A stretch of DNA of 64,000 nucleotides from Candidatus Kaistia colombiensis (GTDB lineage: Bacteria > Pseudomonadota > Alphaproteobacteria > Rhizobiales > Kaistiaceae), in NCBI GenBank assembly GCA_029203105.1, contig CP119318.1, positions 1,254,501 to 1,318,500 on the forward strand, written 5' to 3'. How positions within the stretch are numbered: the stretch's first letter is position 1; every line of letters starts with the position of its first letter. Positions 1 to 10,286 of this stretch are shown here, in pieces. Below the pieces are notes generated by a model. The model was not told the origin of the DNA. It saw nothing but the letters and a program-made list of their open reading frames with translations, and ran no database searches. The translations under genes and the position numbers were made by a program.

Positions 1-51
1 CATGCGCTCCTCTTCGGCAAGCATATGCCAAGGGTCGTCGATCTGCGTCAT
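1..51 (-). CDS. N-terminus of an unidentified gene, possibly an acyl-CoA dehydrogenase (runs off the left edge)
   Basis: An ATG at 49-51 on the minus strand overlaps the stop codon of the CoA-transferase gene (ATGA), so it is probably translationally coupled to it. Only 17 codons are visible, reading MTQIDDPWHMLAEEERM. The DPW...EEERM pattern recalls the start of glutaryl-CoA-dehydrogenase-like proteins, which often sit next to CaiB-type transferases, but this is too short to identify. It does not resemble the urocanase N-terminus. Confidence 0.4.
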   Translation of the reverse strand, partial: MTQIDDPWHMLAEEERM

Positions 52-1214
52 GCCCGCCCCTCCAATTCGAATTCCTCCAGCCCCATTTCCTTCAGCACTG
101 CCGCAAGGTCGCTGCCGAGGCGTGGGGCCGCGGTTGCCGCCAACGGCTTGACGCCATCGAAGCGCACCGGCTGGCCGACGACCGGCGCCTGGCCGAGCAC
201 GGGATGCGCAAGCTGGCTGATCAGGCCTCGCGTCGTCGCGTGTTCATTGTCGGCGGCCTTCGCGATGTCCCAAATCGGCGCGGTCGGCAGACCCTGCGCG
301 GCCAATGCCGCAACGGCCATCTCGGTCGTCAGCGCACCCGACCATGCCTCGATCAGCGCGCGCAGCGCCGGCTCATACTCGGTGCGGCTGCTGTCGCTCG
401 CAAAACGCGGATCGGCAGCGATCTCTGGCTTGCCGATGAGGGCCGCCAGTCGCTCGAACTGCCCGGTGTTCAACACTGCGATCACCACCTGCCCGTCGCT
501 TGTGGCGAAGCAGCCGAAGGGCGTGGAGAGCGGATGGCGGTTGCCAACCCGGCCCGGCAGGATACCGCTATAAAGATGCTGGGCATGGCTGGTCGTCAAC
601 ATGGAGAACAAGGCGTCGTACATGGCGACGTCCAGCGTCGCACCTTGGCCGGTGGCGTTGCGCTGGACCAGTGCAGCCATGATCGACCAGCTGGCAAACA
701 GGCCCGCGACCAGGTCGGCGATGCTTTCGCCGGCTTTCAAGGGCGCGCCACCCTCCTCGCCGGTCGCGGCCATCAGGCCGGACATGGCCTGCACCACCAG
801 ATCGTAGGCCGGCAGGTCCTTGAAAGGACCTTCCTGCCCGAAGCCGGAGATGGAGCAGTAGATCAGCCGGGGATCGGCCTTGCGCAACGCCTCGGCACCA
901 AGGCCGAGTCGGGCGGCGACGCCCGGACGGAAATTTTCCACGATCACGTCCACACGAGCGGCGAGCGCCTGCGCCAGTTTCATGTCGTCCGGTTTCTTCA
1001 GGTCGAGCACGATGCTCTTCTTGCCACGATTGTTCAGCGTGAACAGCGCGCTCTCGCCATCCTTGAACGGTCCGACATGGCGGTAGTCATCACCGGAAGG
1101 CGGCTCCAGCTTGATGATCTCGGCGCCAAGATCGGCCAGCAGCGCGGTGCAATACGGCCCGGCCAGAACGCGCGACAGGTCCAGGACCTTGATGCCCGAC
1201 AGCGGCCCGCTCAT
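48..1214 (-). CDS. CaiB/BaiF family CoA-transferase
   Basis: A 388-residue protein of normal length for class III (formyl-CoA transferase type) CoA-transferases, which move CoA between carboxylic acids in the cytoplasm. The N-terminus LSGIKVLDLSRVLAGPYC, the LKxPxGDDYR segment and the YDLVVQAMSGLM stretch (which holds the family's catalytic Asp) are all visible. The start overlaps the hutG stop by 4 bp and the stop overlaps the next gene by 3 bp, so it is the fourth gene of the leftward hut transcription unit. CoA-transferases are not part of the standard histidine pathway. It may act on glutarate or another acid. The substrate cannot be read from the sequence. Confidence 0.9.
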   Translation of the reverse strand: MSGPLSGIKVLDLSRVLAGPYCTALLADLGAEIIKLEPPSGDDYRHVGPFKDGESALFTLNNRGKKSIVLDLKKPDDMKLAQALAARVDVIVENFRPGVAARLGLGAEALRKADPRLIYCSISGFGQEGPFKDLPAYDLVVQAMSGLMAATGEEGGAPLKAGESIADLVAGLFASWSIMAALVQRNATGQGATLDVAMYDALFSMLTTSHAQHLYSGILPGRVGNRHPLSTPFGCFATSDGQVVIAVLNTGQFERLAALIGKPEIAADPRFASDSSRTEYEPALRALIEAWSGALTTEMAVAALAAQGLPTAPIWDIAKAADNEHATTRGLISQLAHPVLGQAPVVGQPVRFDGVKPLAATAAPRLGSDLAAVLKEMGLEEFELEGRA

Positions 1215-2013
1215 GGCTTCAGCTCCGGCGCAAGCGCGGCAAGCCGGGCGAGGATTTCGCCAAGCGTGGTGCGCAGCCCTGCCGCCTTGGCCTCGTCATA
1301 GGCGAAGGGCGGGGTTTCGGTCGCCAGATGGGTGGATTGCGCCAGTTCCATCTGGATGGCGTGAACGCCGTCCCGCGGCTGGCCATAATGGCGTGTGGTC
1401 CAGCCGCCCTTGAAACGGCCGTTGAGCACGTACGTGCGGCCGCTCGCGGCGCAGAGGTCGAAGGTCGCGGTCTCGATGCGCGGGTCGCAGGTCGCCCCGT
1501 TGTTAGTGCCGATGTTGAAGTCGGGCAGCACGCCCTCGAACAGGAACGGAATATGCGAGCGGATCGAATGGCAATCATAGAGGATCGCCACGCCGTGCCT
1601 GGCCTTCACACGCTCGATCTCGGCGCCGATCGCCTCATGGTAGGGCGCATGGAAATCCGCCTTGCGCCCGGCGATTTCAGCCGCCGTCGGTTCCTCGGTC
1701 CAGATCGGCTCGCCGTCGAAATCGGTCACTGGCACCAGGCCAGTCGTGTTCTGGCCGGGATAGAGGCTGGCGTCGTCCGGCCCGCGATTGGCGTCTACGC
1801 AATACCGATGGAACGTCGCCCTGACCGTCGTCACGTTCGGCAAAAGCCCGTCATAGAGGCGCTCGATGTGCCAGTCGGTATCGGCCAGGATGCGGCCGCG
1901 CGCATTGAGTTTCGCCCGGATCGACTCTGGCAGATATGTGCCGGTATGCGGCAGGCCGAGGATCAGCGGACCGTCGCCCCGAACAATTTCTACAGGCTTC
2001 ACGGGGATTGGGT

Positions 2014-2017
<4 letters not shown>
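1211..2017 (-). CDS. hutG: N-formylglutamate deformylase
   Basis: This hydrolyses N-formyl-L-glutamate to glutamate and formate, the last step of the five-step histidine pathway. The protein is 268 residues. The N-terminal GPLILGLPHTGTYLP, the RYCVDANRGPDDASLYPG segment and the YDCHSIRSHIP motif (a metal ligand region) are typical of the family. It overlaps hutH upstream and the CoA-transferase downstream by 4 bp each, indicating coupled translation. Its presence together with hutF on the other strand shows that this organism uses the formylglutamate branch rather than formiminoglutamase. Confidence 0.95.
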
Positions 2018-3547
<1,530 letters not shown>

Positions 3548-3555
<8 letters not shown>

Positions 3556-4750
3556 AGTGACCTCCGAAAATGCGGGCATGAAGCGGATTGAAGCCGATGC
3601 GATAGGAGAGCTCGGCCGGATGCTTGATGTTCCAGATGGCCAGATCGGCGCGGGCGCCGGGTACGATCACGCCGCGATCGGAAAGGCCAAGCGCGCGGGC
3701 CGCGTTGCGGGTCACGCCACACAGGCATTCGGCCGGGGTCATGCGAAACAGCGTCGCGCCCATATTCATGGTCAGGAGGATGGAGGTCAGGGGCGAGGTG
3801 CCGGGATTGGAATCGGTGGCGAGCGCGATCGGCACGCCAGCGTCGCGCAGCGCCTGAAGCGGCGGGTATTGCGTTTCCCGCAGCGTATAGAAAGCGCCGG
3901 GCAGCAGGACGGCGACCGTTCCGGCCTTCGCCATGGCGGCGATGCCGTCCGCGCCGAGATATTCGAGATGGTCGACGGAAAGCGCGCCGTGTTCGGCCGC
4001 CATCGCCGCTCCGTGCAGGTCGGACAACTGTTCGGCATGCAGCTTGATCGGCAGGCTGAGCGTCTTGGCATGGTCGAAGATACGCGCCATTTCCTCGACC
4101 GAAAAGGCGATGCCCTCGCAAAAGCCGTCCACCGCGTCGATCAGCCCTTCGGCATGGCCCTGATCCAGGCCGGCAATAACCACGCGGTCGATATAGCCGG
4201 CGCGGTCATCCTTGAATTCCGGCGGCAGGGCGTGGGCGGCAAGCCAGCTAGTGACGACATGCACCGGACGAAGCGTGCCGATACGACGCGCGACGCGCAG
4301 CATTTTCAGTTCCGTGTCGATATCGAGCCCGTAGCCAGACTTGATCTCCAGCGTGGTGACGCCTTCGCCAAGCAGCGTGTCGACGCGCGCCAGCGCCAGC
4401 GCGAAAAGCTCGTCCTCGCTGGCCTCGCGGGTGCTGCGGACGCTTGAAAGAATGCCGCCTCCGGCCCGCGCGATCTCCTCATAGGCCGCGCCTTCCAGGC
4501 GCATCTCGAACTCTCGGGCGCGGTCGCCGCCATAAACAATGTGCGTGTGGCAGTCGATCAGGCCCGGCGTCACCACCCGCCCTTCGAGGTCGCGGGAAGC
4601 GGCGCCGCGATAGGCGGCCGGCAGGTCGGCATCGGCGCCGACCCAGGCGATTGCGCCGCCGTCGATAGCGATCGAAGCGCGCTCGACGAGCCGATAGCCC
4701 GCCGTTTCGTCGTCCACGATTGCCACGGCGGCATTGCATAAAACCTGCAT
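3548..4750 (-). CDS. hutI: Imidazolonepropionase
   Basis: This metal-dependent amidohydrolase opens the imidazolone ring to N-formimidoyl-L-glutamate, the third hut step. Length is 400 residues. TPGLIDCHTHIVYGG carries the N-terminal HxH metal site, KLHAEQLSDLHGA is the central His motif, and ATDSNPGTSPL carries the Asp near the C-terminus. The start has a strong Shine-Dalgarno (GGAGGGT, 7 nt upstream). It is first in the leftward hutI-hutH-hutG unit and faces hutF across a 140-bp region holding the likely HutC operator. Confidence 0.96.
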
Positions 4751-4798
4751 CTTGTACCCTCCGGCCCTGTCCGTGTTTTTCCAAGCCTAACCATAGTC

Positions 4799-4841
4799 AT
4801 GTTTATATGTCTATACTTGCGATATCCTTATGTATAAACAT
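4799..4841. promoter_or_regulatory. Likely HutC operator in the hutI/hutF divergent promoter
   Basis: Positions 4830-4841 read ATGTATAAACAT, a palindrome that contains GT-A-TA-A-AC, an exact fit to the GT-N-TA-N-AC consensus reported for the HutC subfamily of GntR regulators. A second, inverted, imperfect copy ATGTTTATATGT lies at 4799-4810. The two sit in an AT-rich island within otherwise GC-rich DNA, between divergent hut genes and near hutC. The sequence match is seen directly; binding is inferred. Confidence 0.65.
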
Positions 4842-4890
4842 TACGAGTGGCAGGCTGCCCTGGTCGAAATACCGGCAGGAGGAAATCGCG

Positions 4891-6255
4891 ATGACGACAC
4901 TTTGGGCGCAACATGCGCTGCTGCCGGGCGGCTGGGCGGACAATGTCCTTGTTGATCTCGGCGCGGACGGTCGCATCGCCAAGGTCGAGGCGGGCGCGGC
5001 GCGAACGGGCCAGCGGGTCGGCCTTTTGCTGCCGGCCATGACCAATCTCCATTCCCATGCCTTCCAGCGCGCCATGGCCGGCCTGTCGGAAGCGCGCGGG
5101 CCGCAGCCGCGCGACACATTCTGGACATGGCGCCAGATCATGTACCGTTTCCTCGACCACCTGACGCCCGAGGATGTCGAGGCGATCGCCGCGCTGGTGC
5201 AGATGGAGATGCTGGAGGCCGGCTACGCCACCAATGTGGAATTTCATTATCTGCACCACCAGCCGGGCGGAAAGCACTACGCCAACATCGCCGAGATGTC
5301 GGAGCGGATCGTGGCCGCCGCCGCCCGCACCGGCATCGGGCTGACCCTGTTGCCGGTGCACTATCAGTTCGGCGGCCTTGACCGCCGCCCGCTCGGGCCC
5401 GGCCAGCAGCGTTTCGGCACGACGCCGGACGAATTCGCCATTCTGCTCGATGCGGCGGAGCGGGCGTTGCGGCATCTGCCGGCCGATGCCGGGATCGGCA
5501 TCGCGCCGCATTCGCTGCGCGCGGTCGGCGCCGAGGCGCTGACCATCTGCGTGGGCCTGCGCCCGGGGCGGCCGCTGCACATGCATCTGGCCGAGCAACT
5601 CCCGGAGATCGAGGAAGTGCAGGCCGCGCTTGGCCGCCGCCCGGTCGAATGGCTACTCGACAACCACAATCCCGACCGCCGCTGGACGCTGATCCACCTC
5701 ACCCACATGACGGAGGCCGAGACCCGCCGGCTGGCGGCGACCGGTGCCGTCGCCGGGCTTTGCCCGATCACCGAATCCAGCCTTGGCGACGGCATTTTTA
5801 ACGGCACGATCTGGAAGCAGGCGGGTGGACGCCTCGGCTTCGGCTCGGACAGCAACATCCGCATCTCGCTGGTCGAGGAACTGCGAACGCTGGAGTACAG
5901 CCAGCGCCTGCGCGACACCGCCCGCGCCGTACTCGCCGAGACGGGGCGCTCCACCGGTAGGGTACTCTATGAAGCCGGCCTGGACGGTGGCGCAACGGCT
6001 GCAGGGCGCGAGACCGGCGCCATCACCCCCGGCTTGTGGGCCGATCTGTGCGCGGTTTCGCTGGACAATCCGGTGCTCGCCGGCCGCAAGGGCGACGAGA
6101 TGTTGGACAGCCTGATCTTCGCCGGCCGTGACGGGTTGGTGCGCGACGTCTGGGCGGCCGGCCGCCATGTCGTGCAGGACGGTCGGCATCCGGAGCACGA
6201 GCGCATCACCGCCGATTACCTGGCCTGCATCGGCCGATTGCAGGAGCGGACGTGA
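4891..6255 (+). CDS. hutF: Formimidoylglutamate deiminase
   Basis: This converts N-formimidoyl-L-glutamate to N-formyl-L-glutamate and ammonia, the step before HutG. It is a 454-residue amidohydrolase. TNLHSHAFQRAMAG holds the HxH motif, MHLAEQLPEIEEV the central His and Glu, and GSDSNIRISLVEELR the C-terminal Asp. The start was placed at MTTLWAQHALL behind an AGGAGG Shine-Dalgarno; the longer open frame upstream would run through the operator region. The stop overlaps the hutC GTG start by 4 bp. Confidence 0.96.
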   Translation: MTTLWAQHALLPGGWADNVLVDLGADGRIAKVEAGAARTGQRVGLLLPAMTNLHSHAFQRAMAGLSEARGPQPRDTFWTWRQIMYRFLDHLTPEDVEAIAALVQMEMLEAGYATNVEFHYLHHQPGGKHYANIAEMSERIVAAAARTGIGLTLLPVHYQFGGLDRRPLGPGQQRFGTTPDEFAILLDAAERALRHLPADAGIGIAPHSLRAVGAEALTICVGLRPGRPLHMHLAEQLPEIEEVQAALGRRPVEWLLDNHNPDRRWTLIHLTHMTEAETRRLAATGAVAGLCPITESSLGDGIFNGTIWKQAGGRLGFGSDSNIRISLVEELRTLEYSQRLRDTARAVLAETGRSTGRVLYEAGLDGGATAAGRETGAITPGLWADLCAVSLDNPVLAGRKGDEMLDSLIFAGRDGLVRDVWAAGRHVVQDGRHPEHERITADYLACIGRLQERT

Positions 6256-6983
6256 TCGACAAGCCAGCCGGTTCCACCTCCCCCAAGGCGCAGCACATCG
6301 CCAGCGAGGTGCGCCGCCGCATCGTTGAGCATGAATGGCGCCAGGGCGAGCGCATCCCCGACGAGGCGGACCTGGCGATCGAGTTCGACGCGGCGCGCGC
6401 CACCGTCAACAAGGCCCTGCAGCTTCTGGCCGGCGAAGGGCTTTTGGACCGCCGGCGCCGGGCCGGCACGCGTGTCGCGATCGACCCGGTCCGCAAGGCA
6501 ACCTTCACCATCTCCATCGTGCGCGAACAGGTGGAACAAGCCGGCATGGCCTACAGCCATCGTGTCTTTGCGCAGCGCAAGAGCCCCATTCCCGACGATA
6601 TTGCGGCGCGGGTCGGCCTTCCGCCGGGCGAGGTGCTCGTCCACATGCGGGCCGTGCACTATGGTGATGGCCTGCCGTTCCAGCTGGAGGACCGCTGGCT
6701 CAACCCGCGCGCCGCGCCAGAGCTGGAAAAAGCCGATTTTTGGCAACTGAACGCCAATGAATGGCTGGTGCGAAATGCGCCTTACCTGCGAGCGGAATTG
6801 GCATTCTCGGCCGAGAATGCCAATCGACGCGATGCGCGGTTGCTGCGGACGCAGCTTGGACAGGCGCTGCTGATCATGCACCGCACCACCTGGAACGACC
6901 TCGGGCCGATCACCACCGTCAGGGTGGCGTTCCAGCCCGGCCATTTTGTCGGCACCGAAAAGACCACGGCGGGGGGCGACTGA
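6252..6983 (+). CDS. hutC: GntR-family histidine utilisation repressor HutC
   Basis: A 243-residue repressor that responds to urocanate in characterised systems. The N-terminal winged helix (about residues 14-75, with ATVNKALQLLAGEGLLDRRRRAGTRV) is followed by a UTRA effector domain (about 95-235, with EVLVHMRAVHYGDGLPFQLE). It starts with GTG in a GTGA overlap with hutF, so it is co-translated with an enzyme it should repress. The candidate operator at 4799-4841 would control both divergent hut units. Confidence 0.94.
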   Translation: MIDKPAGSTSPKAQHIASEVRRRIVEHEWRQGERIPDEADLAIEFDAARATVNKALQLLAGEGLLDRRRRAGTRVAIDPVRKATFTISIVREQVEQAGMAYSHRVFAQRKSPIPDDIAARVGLPPGEVLVHMRAVHYGDGLPFQLEDRWLNPRAAPELEKADFWQLNANEWLVRNAPYLRAELAFSAENANRRDARLLRTQLGQALLIMHRTTWNDLGPITTVRVAFQPGHFVGTEKTTAGGD

Positions 6984-7078
6984 TCCGGCCCGATGCGCGG
7001 CTTCAAATCCAGCTCTACAGGCAAACACGATATCCAGGCGGCCAAGCCGTCACCACGCCGGGCACGGAGGCCCAAAGC

Positions 7079-8182
7079 ATGACCAAAGCTCCCTCGTTCC
7101 TGCGCCCGGAACTGGCCGCGCTTTCGCCTTACAATGCCGGCCTCACCGCTGAAGAGGTCGCCCGGCGGCCTGGCGTGTCCCGCGTCGTCAAGCTGGGTTC
7201 GAACGAAAACCCGCTCGGCCCGGCCCCGGCGGTGCGGCAGGCGCTCGAAGCCTCGTTGCAGCGCATCGCCGTTTACCCCGACCCGTCGGGCCGCGCGCTA
7301 CTGGCCAAGCTGGCAGCACGGCACGGCGTTTCGGCCGAGCGGCTGGTGCTGGGCAACGGTTCGGAAGATCTTCTCGCGGTGCTTGCCCGCGCCGTCTTGA
7401 GGCCGGGAGACCCGGTGGTCACGCTTTATCCGTCCTTTCCGCTGCATGAGGATTATGCCCGGCTGATGGGGGCGGAGGTCACGCGCATCGGGTTGACGCC
7501 GCAAGGCAGCATAGATGTCGACGCGCTGGTGCATGCGGTGGCGCAGCCGGTGCGGCTGGTGCTGTTCGCCAATCCGATGAACCCGGCCGGTGTGTGGCTG
7601 TCACCGCAGGATCTGGACCGCGTGCTGGACGCGGTCCACCCCGAGGCGGTAACTTGCCTCGACGAGGCCTACCACGAATATGCGGAAGGGGAGGGATATG
7701 CTTCGGGCACGGGGCGGCTGGCGACGCATCGCGGGCCGCTGCTGATCCTGCGCACGTTCTCGAAGGCATGGGGGCTCGCCGGCCTGCGTGTCGGCTATGG
7801 GTTGACCAACAGCGCGGAGCTGAAGCGCGGGCTCGATCTGGCACGCACCCCCTTCAACGTGAACCTGATGGCCCAGGTGGCGGCCGAGACGGCACTGGCC
7901 CATCCGCAATCGGTGGCGGAAGCGGCGGCACTGGTGCAGCGCGAGCGGCCGCGCATGCAAGCCGCGATCGAAGCACTCGGCCTGCGCGTGCTGCCGTCAA
8001 AGGGGAATTTCCTGTTCTTCGAAGCGCGCCGCCCATCGGTCGAGCTTGCCGAGGCGCTGCTGGACCAAGGCGTGATCATCAAGCCGTGGAAGCAAGCGGG
8101 CTATGAAAACTGGCTACGCGTCTCGGTCGGCACCGAGGCCGACAACGACCATTTCCTGAAGGCACTGGCCGCCTCGCTCTGA
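7079..8182 (+). CDS. Histidinol-phosphate/aromatic aminotransferase (HisC-like)
   Basis: A 367-residue fold-type I PLP aminotransferase. LGSNENPLGP near the N-terminus, LFANPMNPAGVWL (Asn ligand), CLDEAYHEYA (Asp and Tyr) and RTFSKAWGLAGLRVGYG (the PLP lysine) are all intact. It begins 95 bp after hutC in the same direction and may be co-transcribed. A second hisC-type gene in a catabolic context suggests use on histidine, imidazolepyruvate or another aromatic substrate rather than histidine biosynthesis, but specificity is not readable. The start at MTKAPSFLRPEL was chosen because alignment to the family begins there. Confidence 0.88.
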   Translation: MTKAPSFLRPELAALSPYNAGLTAEEVARRPGVSRVVKLGSNENPLGPAPAVRQALEASLQRIAVYPDPSGRALLAKLAARHGVSAERLVLGNGSEDLLAVLARAVLRPGDPVVTLYPSFPLHEDYARLMGAEVTRIGLTPQGSIDVDALVHAVAQPVRLVLFANPMNPAGVWLSPQDLDRVLDAVHPEAVTCLDEAYHEYAEGEGYASGTGRLATHRGPLLILRTFSKAWGLAGLRVGYGLTNSAELKRGLDLARTPFNVNLMAQVAAETALAHPQSVAEAAALVQRERPRMQAAIEALGLRVLPSKGNFLFFEARRPSVELAEALLDQGVIIKPWKQAGYENWLRVSVGTEADNDHFLKALAASL

Positions 8183-8224
8183 GCCTCGATCTTATCGCAT
8201 AAGGCCGCCTCCTGCGCGGGCGGA

Positions 8225-8440
8225 AGCACAGCACCTTGCTAGAGGGTGGCGCGATGGTTCCCAACCGATCGCACCCGCCTTTGGCTCCCACTCCAGCGCG
8301 GACGTCGAGTTGTTGGAGTGCCCTCAGCAAGGGTCCTGCGTCGGTTCCAAGCACGACACGTAGTGCTGCTTCAAACTCTATCGCGCGAGGAACAATCTCT
8401 GCGTAGGTCCGACGACCTGCAGTGGTCAGGTGTCCGTCGT
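8225..8440 (-). pseudogene. C-terminal remnant of a MarR-family regulator
   Basis: Reading the minus strand from about 8440 gives DDGHLTTAGRRTYAEIVPRA and then a helical stretch with EFEAALRVVLG and LLRALQQLD. This fits the end of the MarR winged helix (HLTxAGR) and the C-terminal dimerisation helix. The DNA-binding N-terminus is missing: the sequence changes to insertion-sequence fragments at about 8445. The gene was probably disrupted by IS insertion. Identification rests on pattern only. Confidence 0.5.
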
Positions 8441-8477
8441 CAAATCATTTGGCACAGCTTGGGTCGGCCAGGAACGC

Positions 8478-9029
8478 CTCGGTCGTTTCCCGCGGATACG
8501 CCTTCACGAAGCATGCGTCCGGCTGTGGCAGGTCCATGCACAGGAAGTGGATCTTTTGGCGCACGCCGCCGATCACTCCGACCGCTTCGCCAAAATCAGC
8601 GCCTCGTCGTGCTGGGACCGAGCGCTGGGGGAGCGGTTCAGCCAAGCATGGAAGCCCGAGCGGGATACATCCAGCGCATTGCACAGCCATGCCACCGGCC
8701 AGATGCCCGGGTGCTTCGCGATGAAGGCGAACCTGATATCGCATCCCTCGCGAAGTAGGCTGCGGCCTTTTTAGGATGTCGCGCTCCGCCTTGAGTTTCG
8801 CGACTTCCTTGCGCAGTCGGTCGATCTCCTGTTGCTCCGGCTTCATCAGCCCATGGCCCGGAAACGCATGCCGTCGATCAGCGTTCGTCTCGCGGACCCA
8901 TTTGCGCAGCACGTTCTCATGGAGATCCAAATCACGAGCCGCCTGTGCCACCGCAACGCCCCGGTCCTTCACCAATCTCACCGCCTCAAGCTTGAACTCG
9001 CGGCTGAACTTCCTTCTTTGCGTTCCCAT
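8478..9029 (-). pseudogene. Chimeric transposase remnant: IS3 orfA/orfB fragment joined to an IS21 istA fragment
   Basis: From 9029 leftwards is an IS3-type OrfA: a helix-turn-helix (FSREFKLEAVRLVKDRGVAV) and a leucine-zipper region (EIDRLRKEVAKLKAERDILK). After a frame change there is an OrfB start (CDIRFAFIAKHPGIWPVAWL). At about 8580 it switches to a stretch typical of IS21 IstA (HFLCMDLPQPDACFVKAYPR, then ETTEAFL), which breaks off near 8478. No part can encode an active transposase. At least two transposition or deletion events are stacked here. Confidence 0.75.
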
Positions 9030-9099
9030 TCTCCAGTCCCGTTAAACACCTTACCTCGGTGTCCACGAAACCGGCAGCAGGCCAGACGGCCCTGCCTTC

Positions 9100-9308
9100 G
9101 CCTCGCGCCGCTACGCCAAGGCGCTGCGCTCGCTCGGCTCGCCCACAAGCGCATCCGGCTCTATCGGCCCCAGACCAACGGCAAGGCCGAGCGCTTTGTG
9201 CAGACATCGCTGCGCGAATGGGCCGATGCCAAAGCCTATGAAACCTCCGAGCAGCAACGCGCCGAACTCGACGCCTTCCTGTTCCGTTACAACTGGCAAA
9301 GGCCTTGC
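9100..9308 (+). pseudogene. IS481-family transposase fragment (C-terminal part)
   Basis: The plus strand encodes HKRIRLYRPQTNGKAERFVQ followed by TSLREWADAKAYETSEQQR and FLFRYNWQRP. This is the conserved end of the IS481 DDE domain, around its final catalytic Glu. It is cut off after RYNWQRP where it meets an oppositely oriented IS481 copy. A one-base frame change lies upstream near 9120. Non-functional. Confidence 0.75.
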
Positions 9309-10061
9309 CGTTGGTTCGGGGCGTGTAGGGCCGGGTGCGGACATGGCGAATGCCAAGGCGAGCGAGCAGATCGCGGAAGTCGTGGCTCTTGTAGGCGCTG
9401 CCATTGTCAGACATCAGGCGGGCGACGGTGATGCTATGGCGCTCGAACCAGGCGATGGCCCTGGCGACAAAGGCGCAGGTGGTGCCCTTCTTCTCGTTCG
9501 GCAACACCTCTGTATAGGCGAGGCGCGAGGCATCATCGATGGCGACATGGAGGCATTCCCAGCCGATGCCGCGGTTCTTGGTCATGCCGCTATGCTGGCC
9601 GGTGATGCGATAGCCGATACCATCGATACGGCCGAGCTTCTTTATATCGACATGGATGAGTTCGCCGGGATGCTGCCGCTCGTAGCGGATCGCCGGCGGC
9701 TTGATTTCGAGGCTCGACAGGCGCCAAGGCCCCGTCGCCGCAGGATGGCGCCGACGGTCGAGCGCGGCAGACCGAGTTCCCGCGCGATGGCCGGGCCGCT
9801 CCTGCGCCGGCGCCGCAGGACCTCGATCGCCTCGACCATCCCCGACGGCGTGGCGTGGGGCATCCGGGCAGGCGCGGAACTCCTGTCATGAAGCATCCGC
9901 TCGCCGCCCTCGTGGAACCTGGCCAGCCATTTGTAAGCCGTGCGCACCGAGATGCCGGCGGCTCGCGCCGCGTCGGCGACGCGCCAGCCCGCGTCACGCA
10001 CGCGCTTCACTAGAAGGACTCGACCGTGAAAGGTCATCCGCGCATTCTCATGAATGTTCAT
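9300..10061 (-). pseudogene. IS481-family transposase, frameshifted and 3'-truncated
   Basis: It starts at MNIHENARMTFHGRVLLVKR with an N-terminal helix-turn-helix (VADAARAAGISVRTAYKWLA). The frame breaks near 9730-9740. The DDE core continues in another frame (GWECLHVAIDDASRLAY with the first Asp, LMSDNGSAYKS with the second) and ends at RPYTPRTNGKA. The final catalytic Glu segment is missing because the sequence joins the inverted fragment at 9301. Non-functional. Confidence 0.8.
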
Positions 10062-10286
10062 CCGGGCGCTCCGGTCAGGGTTGGTTGGCTTCGTACCCCC
10101 CAGCCTCACATCCCGCACCCGGATGAACCACCTTCATAGCTTCGACACCTAGACGGGCCGAAAGCCCGGATGTCATTCGGCGTGCAAAGTTGACCCCATA
10201 TCCGGGGGTATCGGCGTCCAAAATTGACCCCCATGTGATCGAGCTGAACAGTCCGTCTCTTTCCTTTCGAGGACAGGCGGGCGGGG

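Noticed and set aside
204..1301. Long plus-strand open frame of 365 codons
   Set aside because: It is the antisense shadow of the CoA-transferase gene, whose family motifs are clear; the composition (Gln/Arg/Gly rich) is typical of shadows.
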